Assembly: GCF_029893105.1 (NCBI RefSeq)
Contig: NZ_JARXWG010000028.1
Coordinates: 1-50,825, forward strand
Source: Parabacteroides sp. PF5-9
GTDB lineage: Bacteria; Bacteroidota; Bacteroidia; Bacteroidales; Tannerellaceae
DNA: 50,825 bases
Direction: 5' to 3'
How positions within the stretch are numbered: the stretch's first letter is position 1; every line of letters starts with the position of its first letter. Position numbers and translations under genes: made by a program. Positions 33,596 to 41,702 of this stretch are shown piece by piece. The notes beneath the pieces are model-generated. The model saw nothing but the letters and a program-made list of their open reading frames with translations, was not told the origin of the DNA and did no database searches.

Positions 33596-33866
33596 TTATT
33601 TGTTTCCTGAAGAACATCCGGATTCGTTTTTTGCTATCACAAATTCACCGGCGCTCTCGCTCGAGTTTCAAAATCTGCTATCACATTCTTAGCTTCAGGA
33701 AGCCGATGGCCGGAGGTTCCGGAAGAAATGTGATTGCAGTTTGCGTTAGGGATTGCAATGTAAAGCCCACAATGAAGTCCCGACCGCCAGAGCGCAACGA
33801 ATGAGGACTTGAAATGTAAAGCCCGACCGGTTTACCGGTAACGCCCTAAAATTTTCTCCCTATCCC
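33436..33866. repeat. Long intergenic repeat, copy B, with octamer array
   Basis: This is the partner of copy A (169-599), 431 bp with about eight mismatches. TGATAGCA at 33499 is followed by TGCTATCA at 33544, 33588, 33632 and 33676, 44 bp apart. GCGTTA (33743-33748) and TAACGC (33839-33844) bound its last part. The end contains the last codons of a methylase-helicase reading frame (GIGRKF and stop) with no gene attached, a relic of how the block was copied. The rest, 33867-33938, shows nothing. Confidence 0.9.
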
Positions 33867-33938
33867 GCGCGTCTATAATGTTCTCGGCAATTTTCATATC
33901 TGAATCAGTATAAATACAACTACAAATAATTAATATTC

Positions 33939-34532
33939 TTATTGATATTCCAACACCATCAAAATAAATGCCTCTTTTGCAAACTCATGGAAACAGTTCC
34001 ATGCTTTAGACCAATTTAGCCCGTTTCCGTAAAAGTCTATTTTTTTCTCCAAAATATCCTCTTTAACTCCCATAAACTCAATTCCTTTATCTAAAGAATC
34101 CAATGAATGGTTATTCGCAAAGAGAAAAAACCTCCTTGTGATTTCGTATTCAAACGGGTATATGTCAAATTTATTTATCCCTGAAAGCTGCGCCTCTATC
34201 ATCTCTATTTCATCAGATATTTTATCCTCTTCCATAGGGATAGAATGATAAGTAAAAAATTCTCTCACTATCTGACACTCTGCGTTAAGCATATATAGTC
34301 CCCAATCTTTATTACTATTATGAATGAATTTATCTAAGTAATGGGCAACCAAATCATCATCTTTGTGGGAGAAAATACGAGCAAATGATAACATAACTTT
34401 ATTATTTGGCATGATTGAATAAGGGAGTACTATTCCATTAACTACCCTATCAATCGTGTCTATACCTCTGCTAATGTATTCTACCTGTTTGTCAGTAAGA
34501 ACTAAACGGTCTACTTTATCTCTGTTTTCCAT
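33939..34532 (-). CDS. Unknown protein downstream of the nuclease gene
   Basis: ATG 34532 gives a 197-residue soluble, largely helical protein (DKQVEYISRGIDTIDRVVNG, SFARIFSHKDDDLVAHYLDK). The longer frame starting at 34679 runs far into the nuclease gene and is rejected. It is 10 bases after the nuclease stop and likely co-transcribed with nuclease and umuDC. Function unknown. Confidence 0.65.
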   Translation of the reverse strand: MENRDKVDRLVLTDKQVEYISRGIDTIDRVVNGIVLPYSIMPNNKVMLSFARIFSHKDDDLVAHYLDKFIHNSNKDWGLYMLNAECQIVREFFTYHSIPMEEDKISDEIEMIEAQLSGINKFDIYPFEYEITRRFFLFANNHSLDSLDKGIEFMGVKEDILEKKIDFYGNGLNWSKAWNCFHEFAKEAFILMVLEYQ

Positions 34533-34542
34533 ATTTATCTTA

Positions 34543-35025
34543 TTATTTTTTTGATTTCCTGTATAAATAAGGGTTAATAGGATTTTTATCAACCCAAAGT
34601 CCTCTTTTATTTGCTTTTGCTCGGCTCTCTGCCATAATATAAGACTGGGTGTTGTCGAAGTAACTATAATGCCAGGCAAATCCCGCTTTTAGCATCTCTA
34701 ATCCAACATCAGGGATATTACCTACTTTAACCTTTCCAATTACTCTTTCATAGTTATCAGTACCCTGATAAATAACTGCTACCTCTTTTCCCGCAATCAT
34801 ATCGGCCAGGAACTCTCTTGATTTTTCACTAAAAGGTTGCTTTATTTCAGGTGCATCAATTCCATAAATTCTAATCCTTACTTGTTTTTTTTCTTCTGTT
34901 AGTATTGTAAACGTATCACCATCTGACACCCTGACTACTTTTCCTGAAACAATAGTTTCTGCCGGTACTGGTAAAACAATTATAAACAAAAGAAATACTA
35001 TCCAAACTATTGTTCTAAAACTCAT
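34543..35025 (-). CDS. Secreted thermonuclease-like (SNase) protein
   Basis: From ATG 35025 the product has 160 residues with a signal peptide (TIVWIVFLLFIIVLPVPA) and a staphylococcal-nuclease domain: VSDGDTFTI, RIRIYGIDAPE with a catalytic Arg region, and NYERVIGKV for the Glu/Arg pair. It would act in the periplasm or outside. The longer frame from 35043 starts with TTG. It begins 14 bases after umuC. A secreted nuclease on a conjugative plasmid may degrade competing DNA; that is inference. Confidence 0.83.
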   Translation of the reverse strand: MSFRTIVWIVFLLFIIVLPVPAETIVSGKVVRVSDGDTFTILTEEKKQVRIRIYGIDAPEIKQPFSEKSREFLADMIAGKEVAVIYQGTDNYERVIGKVKVGNIPDVGLEMLKAGFAWHYSYFDNTQSYIMAESRAKANKRGLWVDKNPINPYLYRKSKK

Positions 35026-35039
35026 AATTCTTTCTAATT

Positions 35040-36299
35040 TCAAAATACTTTCGGAAAAAATTCGGGATTCGTTGTATAGGGTGGAGATAAACGTTCTTGT
35101 TTGATTTTAGTCTCATTACCTTCTCCCTGGGAAGCGATTTTAATTGTATTCCTACCATATTTACTATTTACACTATCTAACACTTTCATAATCTGAGTAT
35201 GTTTACGCCTATCAACATAATCCCAAATATTACCTTGGATTTCATTTGATTTATACAAATCAAAGAAACATACTCCCGCACGTTTATACAAATAGCCGGT
35301 TCTAAATATCTGCTCAAATCCCTGAGAAAGGGAATGAACAATTTCCGTATTGAAATTGGTTGCTACCGGAAGGGTTAAAACTAAATATTGTCCCCACTGA
35401 GGTAAATCTTCACGGAATCTATTTGTATCAATAAAAATAGCCATCTTTTTAGCAAATAGTTTTTCTTTTCTAAGTTTAGCTGCACCCATTACTGCGTAGT
35501 TAATGAGTGCATCTTTTACACTCTGAAAGTCACCTACCATTTGGCCAAAGCTTCGCGAGACAGTTACGCTTTTTCGGTCGGATTGTTCTAAGACAACCTC
35601 TAAACATGGTTTTCCGTTAAGTTCAAGCCATGTCCTTTCTCCTACAACACTCAAATTTTGTCGTACCCATTGCTGCGGGAGTAAAGAAAAATCATACGCA
35701 CTTTGTACACCAATTTTTTGCAATCGAGAAGAAAACTTACGACCAACACCCCACACATCCGAAATGTCAGTTAACTGTAAAGCTTTTATTCTTTTATCTT
35801 CACTATCAATAACACATACTCCATTATAAGCTTGATATTTTTTAGCAAACTTATTAGCACATTTTGAAAGTGTTTTTGTATGGGCTATTCCAACACTTAC
35901 AGGGATGCCAATTCCTTGTAACACCGTTTGCCGAAGAGCCTGGCAATGCGCTTTAAGGTCAAATTGGTCAAACCCTCGAAAGTGGAGAAAGCTTTCATCA
36001 ATACTGTAACATTCGGTATCAGGACAAAACCGGTTAAACAAGCTGTGCATTCGCCAGGACATATCAACATACAAATCCATATTTGAAGAAAAAACGGCTA
36101 CTTGGTGTGTTTTAACAAAGCGTTCTATATCAAAGAAACTCTGCCCCATTTTAATACCCAGTTGCTTTGCTTCGTTAGAACGGGCAATAACACATCCGTC
36201 ATTATTGCTCAAAACAATTACCGGCTTCCCTTCAAGAGCCGAGTTAAATACCCGCTCACAGGAACAGAAAAAGTTATTACCATCAGCTACAGCAAACAT
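35040..36299 (-). CDS. umuC: Y-family DNA polymerase (UmuC/ImuB type)
   Basis: The 419-residue protein starts MFAVADGNNFFCSCERVF, the first polymerase motif with a metal-binding Asp, followed by SNNDGCVIARSNEA and YSIDESFL (catalytic Asp-Glu), then fingers/thumb and C-terminal UmuC-type region. ATG 36299 lies 2 bases after umuD; the frame extending to 36338 overlaps umuD. With UmuD it forms an error-prone translesion polymerase. Confidence 0.93.
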   Translation of the reverse strand: MFAVADGNNFFCSCERVFNSALEGKPVIVLSNNDGCVIARSNEAKQLGIKMGQSFFDIERFVKTHQVAVFSSNMDLYVDMSWRMHSLFNRFCPDTECYSIDESFLHFRGFDQFDLKAHCQALRQTVLQGIGIPVSVGIAHTKTLSKCANKFAKKYQAYNGVCVIDSEDKRIKALQLTDISDVWGVGRKFSSRLQKIGVQSAYDFSLLPQQWVRQNLSVVGERTWLELNGKPCLEVVLEQSDRKSVTVSRSFGQMVGDFQSVKDALINYAVMGAAKLRKEKLFAKKMAIFIDTNRFREDLPQWGQYLVLTLPVATNFNTEIVHSLSQGFEQIFRTGYLYKRAGVCFFDLYKSNEIQGNIWDYVDRRKHTQIMKVLDSVNSKYGRNTIKIASQGEGNETKIKQERLSPPYTTNPEFFPKVF

Positions 36300-36301
36300 A
36301 T

Positions 36302-36754
36302 TTAGAATGATTTTATACAATGAAGCACTACGCCCCACCTTTGCACAATTTGTCCTTTGTGGACTATAATAACAGGAAAATCCGGATTTGACGGCATGAG
36401 TGCCACTGAATCTCCCCTATACTCTAACCTTTTTGTTGTAAACTCACCATCAATTGAACACACCAAAAGAGCGTTATTATAGGGTTCTTCTAACTTATCA
36501 ACTACTAATAAATCATTAGGAAAGATACCATCTCCACGCAAAGAATCTCCACCCACACGTAAGCAAAATGTAGTTTCTTTCCGTTTTATAAGCATTTTAT
36601 TGAAATCGACGCCCATAGCTTCGTTTGATGCTTCAAAGGGAAAGCCAGCAGATACCGGAGAGATAAACAATGGAACTTTTGCTACAGTCAGTTCTTCGGC
36701 TAAAGGGATTAAATTATTAAGTTCCGGATTAATCTCTTTCGCCATACCAAACAT
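36302..36754 (-). CDS. umuD: UmuD-like S24 peptidase
   Basis: The 150-residue protein has the cleavage-like site VSAGFP, the catalytic Ser in VGGDSLRGDGI and the catalytic Lys in FTTKRLEY, as in LexA/UmuD. It lacks a LexA-type DNA-binding domain. It would be cut in the SOS response to activate UmuC. Start codons at 36754 and 36745 are both possible; a TTG at 36769 is unlikely. It overlaps the end of the gene at 36729. Confidence 0.88.
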   Translation of the reverse strand: MFGMAKEINPELNNLIPLAEELTVAKVPLFISPVSAGFPFEASNEAMGVDFNKMLIKRKETTFCLRVGGDSLRGDGIFPNDLLVVDKLEEPYNNALLVCSIDGEFTTKRLEYRGDSVALMPSNPDFPVIIVHKGQIVQRWGVVLHCIKSF

Positions 36755-37070
36755 GCTTAATATATACAATAGGATAAGTCAAACCATTTTTTCTATTCCA
36801 CTCAATAAAATCTACTTTCATTGTAAAATTCTCTAAAAAATTAATTATTGATTCTCTATCCCTACATTTTAAAGCATCGTCTCTATATTCTACGGGGAAC
36901 TCCGCTTCGGCCACAATATCCCTAAATTGCTCAGGGGATAAAAACTCCCCAAGACTGAAAAAATCATCTCCGACTTGAGGTAAGATTGGAAAACTCCAAT
37001 CAATAATATAAGGATAAGTCCACCCAATACCCTTAAATTCCAACCTTATCACTATTTTATCTAAATTCAT
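36729..37070 (-). CDS. Unknown protein of the W-x3-P-x-LP-x2-GD family
   Basis: The 113-residue protein shows the family motif most clearly: IIDWSFPILPQVGDDFFSLG (residues about 21-40), followed by EFLSPEQF, a helical middle and C-terminal strands (KVDFIEWNR, YPIVYI). Paralogs are at 7320, 8605 and 42463. It precedes umuD and overlaps it slightly. Function unknown. Confidence 0.68.
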   Translation of the reverse strand: MNLDKIVIRLEFKGIGWTYPYIIDWSFPILPQVGDDFFSLGEFLSPEQFRDIVAEAEFPVEYRDDALKCRDRESIINFLENFTMKVDFIEWNRKNGLTYPIVYIKHVWYGERD

Positions 37071-37088
37071 AACTACAATTGTTTATAC

Positions 37089-37532
37089 CTATTGGAAATA
37101 ATTAATAATTAAACTAATAACTAAAAGGATGATTATTACAATACCAAATCCTAAAGATAATCTATAGAAGATTATTGAAATGTGTCTGTCTAATGTTCTC
37201 CAAGCATATCCTGAAACAAGAAAACTACCAGAAATAGAAAAAAGTATTAGAGGCCAACATGCTACTAATATTGTAGAAAGAGGCAAATCACTTGGAAACA
37301 AATAGGACACTACTGCAAACCCAATGACCAGGAAACAAAATGCAATTATAAAATGAAGTCTATAACCATTATAAGTGACGATTGCATTAATAATATCTGC
37401 ATCATCCATTGCACTTTTCCTATACATTCTTTTTACAACCAGTATTTTCAACTCGTTATAAATGATTATCCCAAACAAAATAAACATGAAAGGGCAAAAA
37501 ATAAACGGGTCAATTACAAATTTTCCATTCAT
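37089..37532 (-). CDS. Four-helix membrane protein, paralog of 38959
   Basis: The 147-residue protein has about four transmembrane helices and the segment IYNELKILVVKRMYRKSAMD (residues about 24-43), YRLHFIIAFC, YLFPSDLPL and SGYAWRTLDRHISIIFYRLS. The protein at 38959 has the same segments in the same order. The pair is a local duplication with three genes between. Function unknown. Confidence 0.65.
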   Translation of the reverse strand: MNGKFVIDPFIFCPFMFILFGIIIYNELKILVVKRMYRKSAMDDADIINAIVTYNGYRLHFIIAFCFLVIGFAVVSYLFPSDLPLSTILVACWPLILFSISGSFLVSGYAWRTLDRHISIIFYRLSLGFGIVIIILLVISLIINYFQ

Positions 37533-37936
37533 ATCTCGTTATTCTTGAATCGTTTGTTTTTATAATGGTATGCTTGTTGAAGAATTAAATCCCCGTATGA
37601 GTTCACGTATATAAAGCCCTTTCCACCCAATTCTGTTAAGAGTTTAGCGGCTCTTTTTCTTGTACGCTCGGACAAAAATGAGAGCATGCAACAATCTGCC
37701 CTCACATAATTGTCGATATCTTCAGAGGTCACGTTATTTTTTTCCATTATAATTCTGCGATGATTGTCATTCCATATCAATTTTATTTCCGCACCAATCG
37801 ATTTAGTGTTAAGTAACTGTTTAAGCATCGAAGGTAAATTTGCTGCACATCGATATGCACAGCCTTCCGGCCATTCTATCTGGTCAACTAAAAGCATCGG
37901 ATAAACGATATAATATTTAGGTTTCCAAGATTTCAT
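37529..37936 (-). CDS. Unknown protein with basic C-terminal part
   Basis: The 135-residue cytoplasmic protein has LLVDQIEWPEGCAYRCAANL near the start and a basic helix LSERTRKRAAKLLTELGGKG followed by FIYVNSYGDLIL. The basic helix could contact DNA or RNA. No family recognised. It overlaps the membrane protein gene at 37089 by 4 bp. Confidence 0.58.
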   Translation of the reverse strand: MKSWKPKYYIVYPMLLVDQIEWPEGCAYRCAANLPSMLKQLLNTKSIGAEIKLIWNDNHRRIIMEKNNVTSEDIDNYVRADCCMLSFLSERTRKRAAKLLTELGGKGFIYVNSYGDLILQQAYHYKNKRFKNNEI

Positions 37937-37956
37937 ATTTCATTAAATTTGAATAA

Positions 37957-38406
37957 TTAAAAAGTATATTGCCCATGATGTCCTAAATCTTGTTGTCGAG
38001 CAAGTCTCATAAATTCTCGATACAGTCTCAAAGACATTTTTTTGCCAATAAGTATATCATCAACATATCCGCATAAATTAACTTCTGTTTGACGGACACC
38101 CTCACGTAGGGATATTAGTTTATCCAGAGTTTTCCATTTTGGAAGATTGTCTAATTGCATTAACTCAACAGCTTGTTTAAGATAGCAATATGCACCGTCA
38201 TGTTCCCAAAAATGAATAATATCATCATACTCCAAAATAAGATATTCCCCTCTCCAATAAATTTTGCAGTTTGATAATGGAGCTTTACAATTTACTGCTT
38301 CGGGACGTCTGTAGCATTGATTCTTAACATCCCAATTTCTTTTAGATTCTATAAACTTCATTGTAGAGGGTGAATCTTCATGTATATATAAATGTTCTAT
38401 CTTCAT
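37957..38406 (-). CDS. Unknown protein
   Basis: The 149-residue cytoplasmic protein is aromatic and charged (CKIYWRGEYLILEYDDIIHF, SLRLYREFMRLARQQDLGHH). No domain recognised. Its start overlaps the end of the small membrane gene at 38403 by 4 bp, so both are translated together. Confidence 0.58.
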   Translation of the reverse strand: MKIEHLYIHEDSPSTMKFIESKRNWDVKNQCYRRPEAVNCKAPLSNCKIYWRGEYLILEYDDIIHFWEHDGAYCYLKQAVELMQLDNLPKWKTLDKLISLREGVRQTEVNLCGYVDDILIGKKMSLRLYREFMRLARQQDLGHHGQYTF

Positions 38407-38675
38407 ATATCTTTATTGTTAGATGAGAATAATAGTAAAAACATACCTAAAAAGAATAATGCCCCAAATGAAGAAATAAATGATATTATCAATACACTTT
38501 TTTTAATAGCCAAAGAAAGAAGCGCAAAATCATCATTAGAAGGTAAATCCAGGAACACAGAGTTAGCTGTATACAATATCATCACATTTATAATCAGCAA
38601 TGAAAAGAAGGAACTTATAATAAGTCTCATCCTTTTTACAATGAAATCTCTTATGCAATCGATTATTTTTTTCAT
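38403..38675 (-). CDS. Small two-helix membrane protein
   Basis: The 90-residue protein has a basic N-terminus (KKIIDCIRDFIVKRMR) and two transmembrane helices (about 18-38 and 59-83). No family recognised. It is coupled to the gene at 37957 by a 4-bp overlap. Confidence 0.55.
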   Translation of the reverse strand: MKKIIDCIRDFIVKRMRLIISSFFSLLIINVMILYTANSVFLDLPSNDDFALLSLAIKKSVLIISFISSFGALFFLGMFLLLFSSNNKDI

Positions 38676-38681
38676 ATCTTG

Positions 38682-38951
38682 TTAATTATGATTATTGAAA
38701 TAGACTTCACATTCTATACTAATATTAGCCTTTACTACATCTGTCCACTCAGCATATAAATCTTCGTATCTTTCCCATTCCAAATCATCATCGGACAAAG
38801 GCTCATGTATCTTTCCGTTCTCTACTTGAGCAATAACAGTATCATTGTAAAGTGCGGAAGTAAAACCAAAGTGAGGTTTATGCTCCAATACAACTTCATA
38901 CACAAAACCGTACCGGTCGTACACCTTTATTGTTTCCTTTCTTGTACTCAT
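38682..38951 (-). CDS. Unknown small acidic protein
   Basis: The 89-residue protein is acidic and beta-rich at the start (TIKVYDRYGFVYEVVLEHKP), then helical (LSDDDLEWERYEDLYAEWTD) and ends in strands. No family recognised. It lies 7 bases after the membrane protein gene at 38959. Confidence 0.55.
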   Translation of the reverse strand: MSTRKETIKVYDRYGFVYEVVLEHKPHFGFTSALYNDTVIAQVENGKIHEPLSDDDLEWERYEDLYAEWTDVVKANISIECEVYFNNHN

Positions 38952-38958
38952 CTTTTAT

Positions 38959-39387
38959 TTACATAATCATACTAACGTTAAGCACCACGAAAGCTACAAC
39001 AGCAAAAGCTAAAGCAACTTTATAGAAGATGCTTGAAATGTGTCTGTTTAATGTTCTCCAAGATAATCCTGAAACAACAAACCCACAACATAGGCAATAA
39101 AACATCATAGACCAGGACTTCTTTACACCAGTCATAAAACTAACATCACTTGGAAATAAATAATAGAGTATTGCAGCACCAATACTTATTATACAAAATG
39201 CAATTACAAAATAAGGTCGATATCCAATATACGTATGAATATTATCAAGAATCTCCGCATCAACCTTTGTGTTTTTTTTATACATCCTTTTTACAATCAG
39301 TATTTTCAACTCGTTATAAATATTTAGGCCTATCAAACTAAATATGATAGAAGAAAAAACAACTGGGTTAATTAATATTGTATTCAT
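38959..39387 (-). CDS. Four-helix membrane protein, paralog of 37089
   Basis: The 142-residue protein shares with the one at 37089 the segments IYNELKILIVKRMYKKNTKV, YRPYFVIAFC, YLFPSDVSF and SGLSWRTLNRHISSIFYKVA. About four transmembrane helices are seen. The strongest conservation is in the cytoplasmic loop after helix 1, which suggests a binding role there. Function unknown. Confidence 0.65.
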   Translation of the reverse strand: MNTILINPVVFSSIIFSLIGLNIYNELKILIVKRMYKKNTKVDAEILDNIHTYIGYRPYFVIAFCIISIGAAILYYLFPSDVSFMTGVKKSWSMMFYCLCCGFVVSGLSWRTLNRHISSIFYKVALAFAVVAFVVLNVSMIM

Positions 39388-39429
39388 TTCTTTAAGCTTT
39401 AGTAATTTAGTTAATTTCTTATTGTCAAA

Positions 39430-39720
39430 TTATTTACCATACTTGATTTTATACCAAATCATCAGATATGCCGTTACAAAAGTAAAAAACACCACCCATC
39501 CACATACGTAGACACATTTAACGTCAATCCATAGTCCACCAAAAAAAACAAGTAATCCAATAGCAGAAATGCCTATCGCCGCTTTTTGCATGGTTTTTAG
39601 TTTTTGGAAATGCTTATCATTATCCCAGTTGTATTTGAATTGAAAATAAAAAACCAAAATCCAAAGAATAATAGCAGGGAATAAGCCTCCAACCATTAAT
39701 AGCAAATAATCTGTGTTCAT
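39430..39720 (-). CDS. Three-helix membrane protein
   Basis: The 96-residue protein has three transmembrane helices (about 5-26, 47-66, 71-90) with a basic loop (KHFQKLKTMQK). No family recognised. Confidence 0.52.
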   Translation of the reverse strand: MNTDYLLLMVGGLFPAIILWILVFYFQFKYNWDNDKHFQKLKTMQKAAIGISAIGLLVFFGGLWIDVKCVYVCGWVVFFTFVTAYLMIWYKIKYGK

Positions 39721-39766
39721 ATTCGTTCTATTTGTATTTATAATTTTATCGTCTTAACGGGGATAC

Positions 39767-40000
39767 TTATACATTATCGCCCCCGTCACCTCCTTCGCAA
39801 GACAATATCACCTTATGATTGTAAAATGAATCATCTGCCCAACAGTCGTTAATGCGGATATCTAATAACCCATTAGCGAACAGCCGCAATCTTCCTGGAT
39901 TCATTTTTGAAAGCCGCTCTAAGGCTCTTAAAAACTTTTCCTCTTCAATAGTAAGAGTAAAATCTTCTCCTCTCTGTGTTGTTACTTCTCGACATTTCAT
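39767..40000 (-). CDS. Unknown small cytoplasmic protein
   Basis: The 77-residue protein has a helical middle (IEEEKFLRALERLSKMNPGR) and a C-terminal Gly/Asp-rich end. No family recognised. It follows the PAPS-reductase-like gene by 32 bases. Confidence 0.5.
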   Translation of the reverse strand: MKCREVTTQRGEDFTLTIEEEKFLRALERLSKMNPGRLRLFANGLLDIRINDCWADDSFYNHKVILSCEGGDGGDNV

Positions 40001-40032
40001 TCTGTAAATATATTAATAAATCATGTATATTT

Positions 40033-40881
40033 TTAGTTTGTACAAAACCCCGCCTGGCATCCCGCACCAGTACCATAGATAAAGTCAAGTTGCACCGGTA
40101 GGTCTTCAATCTGTGCCAGGCTTTGTTTTTCTTTAAACGTATGGCCATTCAAATCTTCCAAAATCTTAGACCATTGCATTATAGCATTATCTGTATCAAA
40201 GTTTTTTCTAAGTTGTTCAGGTGCTTTCCAAAAACAATTCAAGCAATTCGAATCAGAAGGGAAGTCTATTTCTTTATCTTTCCAGTATTCAGATATATGA
40301 TAATGGGTTATTTTATCTTCCACAAGAGGGAAACTCCCAGTTCTCCAATGTATAGTTTTCCACCTTTGTACCCACCGAACAGATTTATCTTGCCACTGAC
40401 ACATATAAGGAAACTTATAAAACTCGTCAAAACGATTTGCTCTTTCCATTTCATCATAACGGTAGCCAATCCGCATATTGACGGGTAAAGGAGTATATTT
40501 AAAAAGATATTCAAAAATCGGTTGCATCTTAAGAATGGTTGTACAAAACCGTTTCTGCATATTAGGAATTGCTTTTTTAAAGCGAACCATATTTTCCCAT
40601 CCCATTCCCCTTAGCCAAATTATTTCCCTCCCTATCATTTGTTCAAGGTCAAACATCACTTTCAATACCTTTGGGTCTTCGGACGTGGCGACAAACTCAG
40701 GGTAATGAGCACAGTATTTTTGCAACCGGTCATTAACCTTTTGTTTCATCTTCTTGTCGATGGCTCTCCCTGCATTGTGGCAATCTATACAACACAGGGA
40801 GAACAGTTCTATGTCCGCCGGATAATGTACAGCGATGTATGAAGATGTTTTTCCTCCGGATAATGAATTAACTGTTGTCAT
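40033..40881 (-). CDS. PAPS-reductase-like PP-loop protein
   Basis: From ATG 40881 the product has 282 residues. The PP-loop SGGKTS (residues 8-13) marks the N-type ATP pyrophosphatase group that includes PAPS reductase, DndC and tRNA-thiolating enzymes. Cys pairs at CCIDC, CLNCFW and near the C-terminus (CQAGFC) could hold an Fe-S cluster or zinc. A longer frame from 40932 overlaps the upstream gene; ATG 40881 follows that stop by one base. Plasmid and phage copies may modify nucleic acids; this is inferred. Confidence 0.8.
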   Translation of the reverse strand: MTTVNSLSGGKTSSYIAVHYPADIELFSLCCIDCHNAGRAIDKKMKQKVNDRLQKYCAHYPEFVATSEDPKVLKVMFDLEQMIGREIIWLRGMGWENMVRFKKAIPNMQKRFCTTILKMQPIFEYLFKYTPLPVNMRIGYRYDEMERANRFDEFYKFPYMCQWQDKSVRWVQRWKTIHWRTGSFPLVEDKITHYHISEYWKDKEIDFPSDSNCLNCFWKAPEQLRKNFDTDNAIMQWSKILEDLNGHTFKEKQSLAQIEDLPVQLDFIYGTGAGCQAGFCTN

Positions 40882-40882
40882 G

Positions 40883-41221
40883 TCAAATTTCTTTTTTTCC
40901 AGACGGTGCATAAGTACAATACCGGTAATCATCGCTTTTATAATTCAATTCACAAACATAAACGGTTTCTCTCCATTCCTTCGTTTGTTGACGGCAATGT
41001 CTCACTTTGTAAACATATCCTGATTCATAATACCGTAATGCCTTTATTGCCGCTTCTTTTTCCGTATAAGCGCCTGGTGCGCTATACCCTCTGAAGTATT
41101 CCCCATCTTGTTTGTTCTCTCCCCAAAAGCCTCTATACGTGTTTTGAGGGCTATCTTTGGATACATACACATGGAAATGCCACTGCCCGCGTTCAACTTT
41201 TTTCTTATTTTTTAATTCCAT
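40883..41221 (-). CDS. Unknown aromatic-rich protein before the PP-loop gene
   Basis: The 112-residue cytoplasmic protein is rich in Tyr, Trp and Lys (GQWHFHVYVSKDSPQNTYRG, KALRYYESGYVYKVRHCRQQ). No family recognised. It is one base from the PP-loop gene and overlaps the gene at 41212 by 10 bp, so all three probably form an operon with a joint task. Confidence 0.58.
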   Translation of the reverse strand: MELKNKKKVERGQWHFHVYVSKDSPQNTYRGFWGENKQDGEYFRGYSAPGAYTEKEAAIKALRYYESGYVYKVRHCRQQTKEWRETVYVCELNYKSDDYRYCTYAPSGKKEI

Positions 41222-41646
41222 TTTTTTTGTCTTTCAATCACTTCGTTCCACAACTCGGTTAATTCATTTCTACTTACAAATTGGCTTGTATCGGTGTATT
41301 TGATTAGTAGAGATTTTACGAAGTTTAATCGTGTATAAGCCATATCTGCATCGAACTTAATTTCCATCTGAGCATCAGAAAGGTGCGACATAGCTGCTGT
41401 TCCTACAGTAATGCTATCGGATGTATCTTTGAGTTTTTTTGGTTTTTCATCTTCTATAATGATACAAGTTTCTCCAACATAGGCTACACAGTCTTCATCT
41501 CCATTTGACCAGTAACACGCATTATTAGATGGAGTAAATGTTACATTCTCTACTATCGTTCCTTCAGGGAACCCGCTTCTACTTAATTCAGATATAGCTG
41601 AATTACTAAATACGGAATTGCCAACATTTTTAATTTGAATTTTCAT
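41212..41646 (-). CDS. Unknown protein
   Basis: The 144-residue protein begins with a strand-rich part (MKIQIKNVGNSVFSNSAISE, FPEGTIVENVTF) and ends helical (LTELWNEVIERQKKW). No family recognised. It follows radC after 56 bases that hold a hairpin at 41677-41699. Confidence 0.55.
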   Translation of the reverse strand: MKIQIKNVGNSVFSNSAISELSRSGFPEGTIVENVTFTPSNNACYWSNGDEDCVAYVGETCIIIEDEKPKKLKDTSDSITVGTAAMSHLSDAQMEIKFDADMAYTRLNFVKSLLIKYTDTSQFVSRNELTELWNEVIERQKKWN

Positions 41647-41676
41647 GCTTATATGTATTAATATGTTAAATTATGT

Positions 41677-41699
41677 TTACACCCCCAAAGGAGGTGTAA
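41677..41699 (-). other. Stem-loop after radC
   Basis: TTACACC (41677-41683) and GGTGTAA (41693-41699) pair perfectly and can be extended by CC/GG inside. It lies just after the radC stop. Without a T-run it is only a weak terminator candidate. Confidence 0.45.
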
Positions 41700-41702
41700 T
41701 AC

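Noticed and set aside
33580-33804. 74-codon + strand frame in copy B
   Set aside because: It lies completely in the repeat and has no counterpart in copy A apart from the same repeat sequence.
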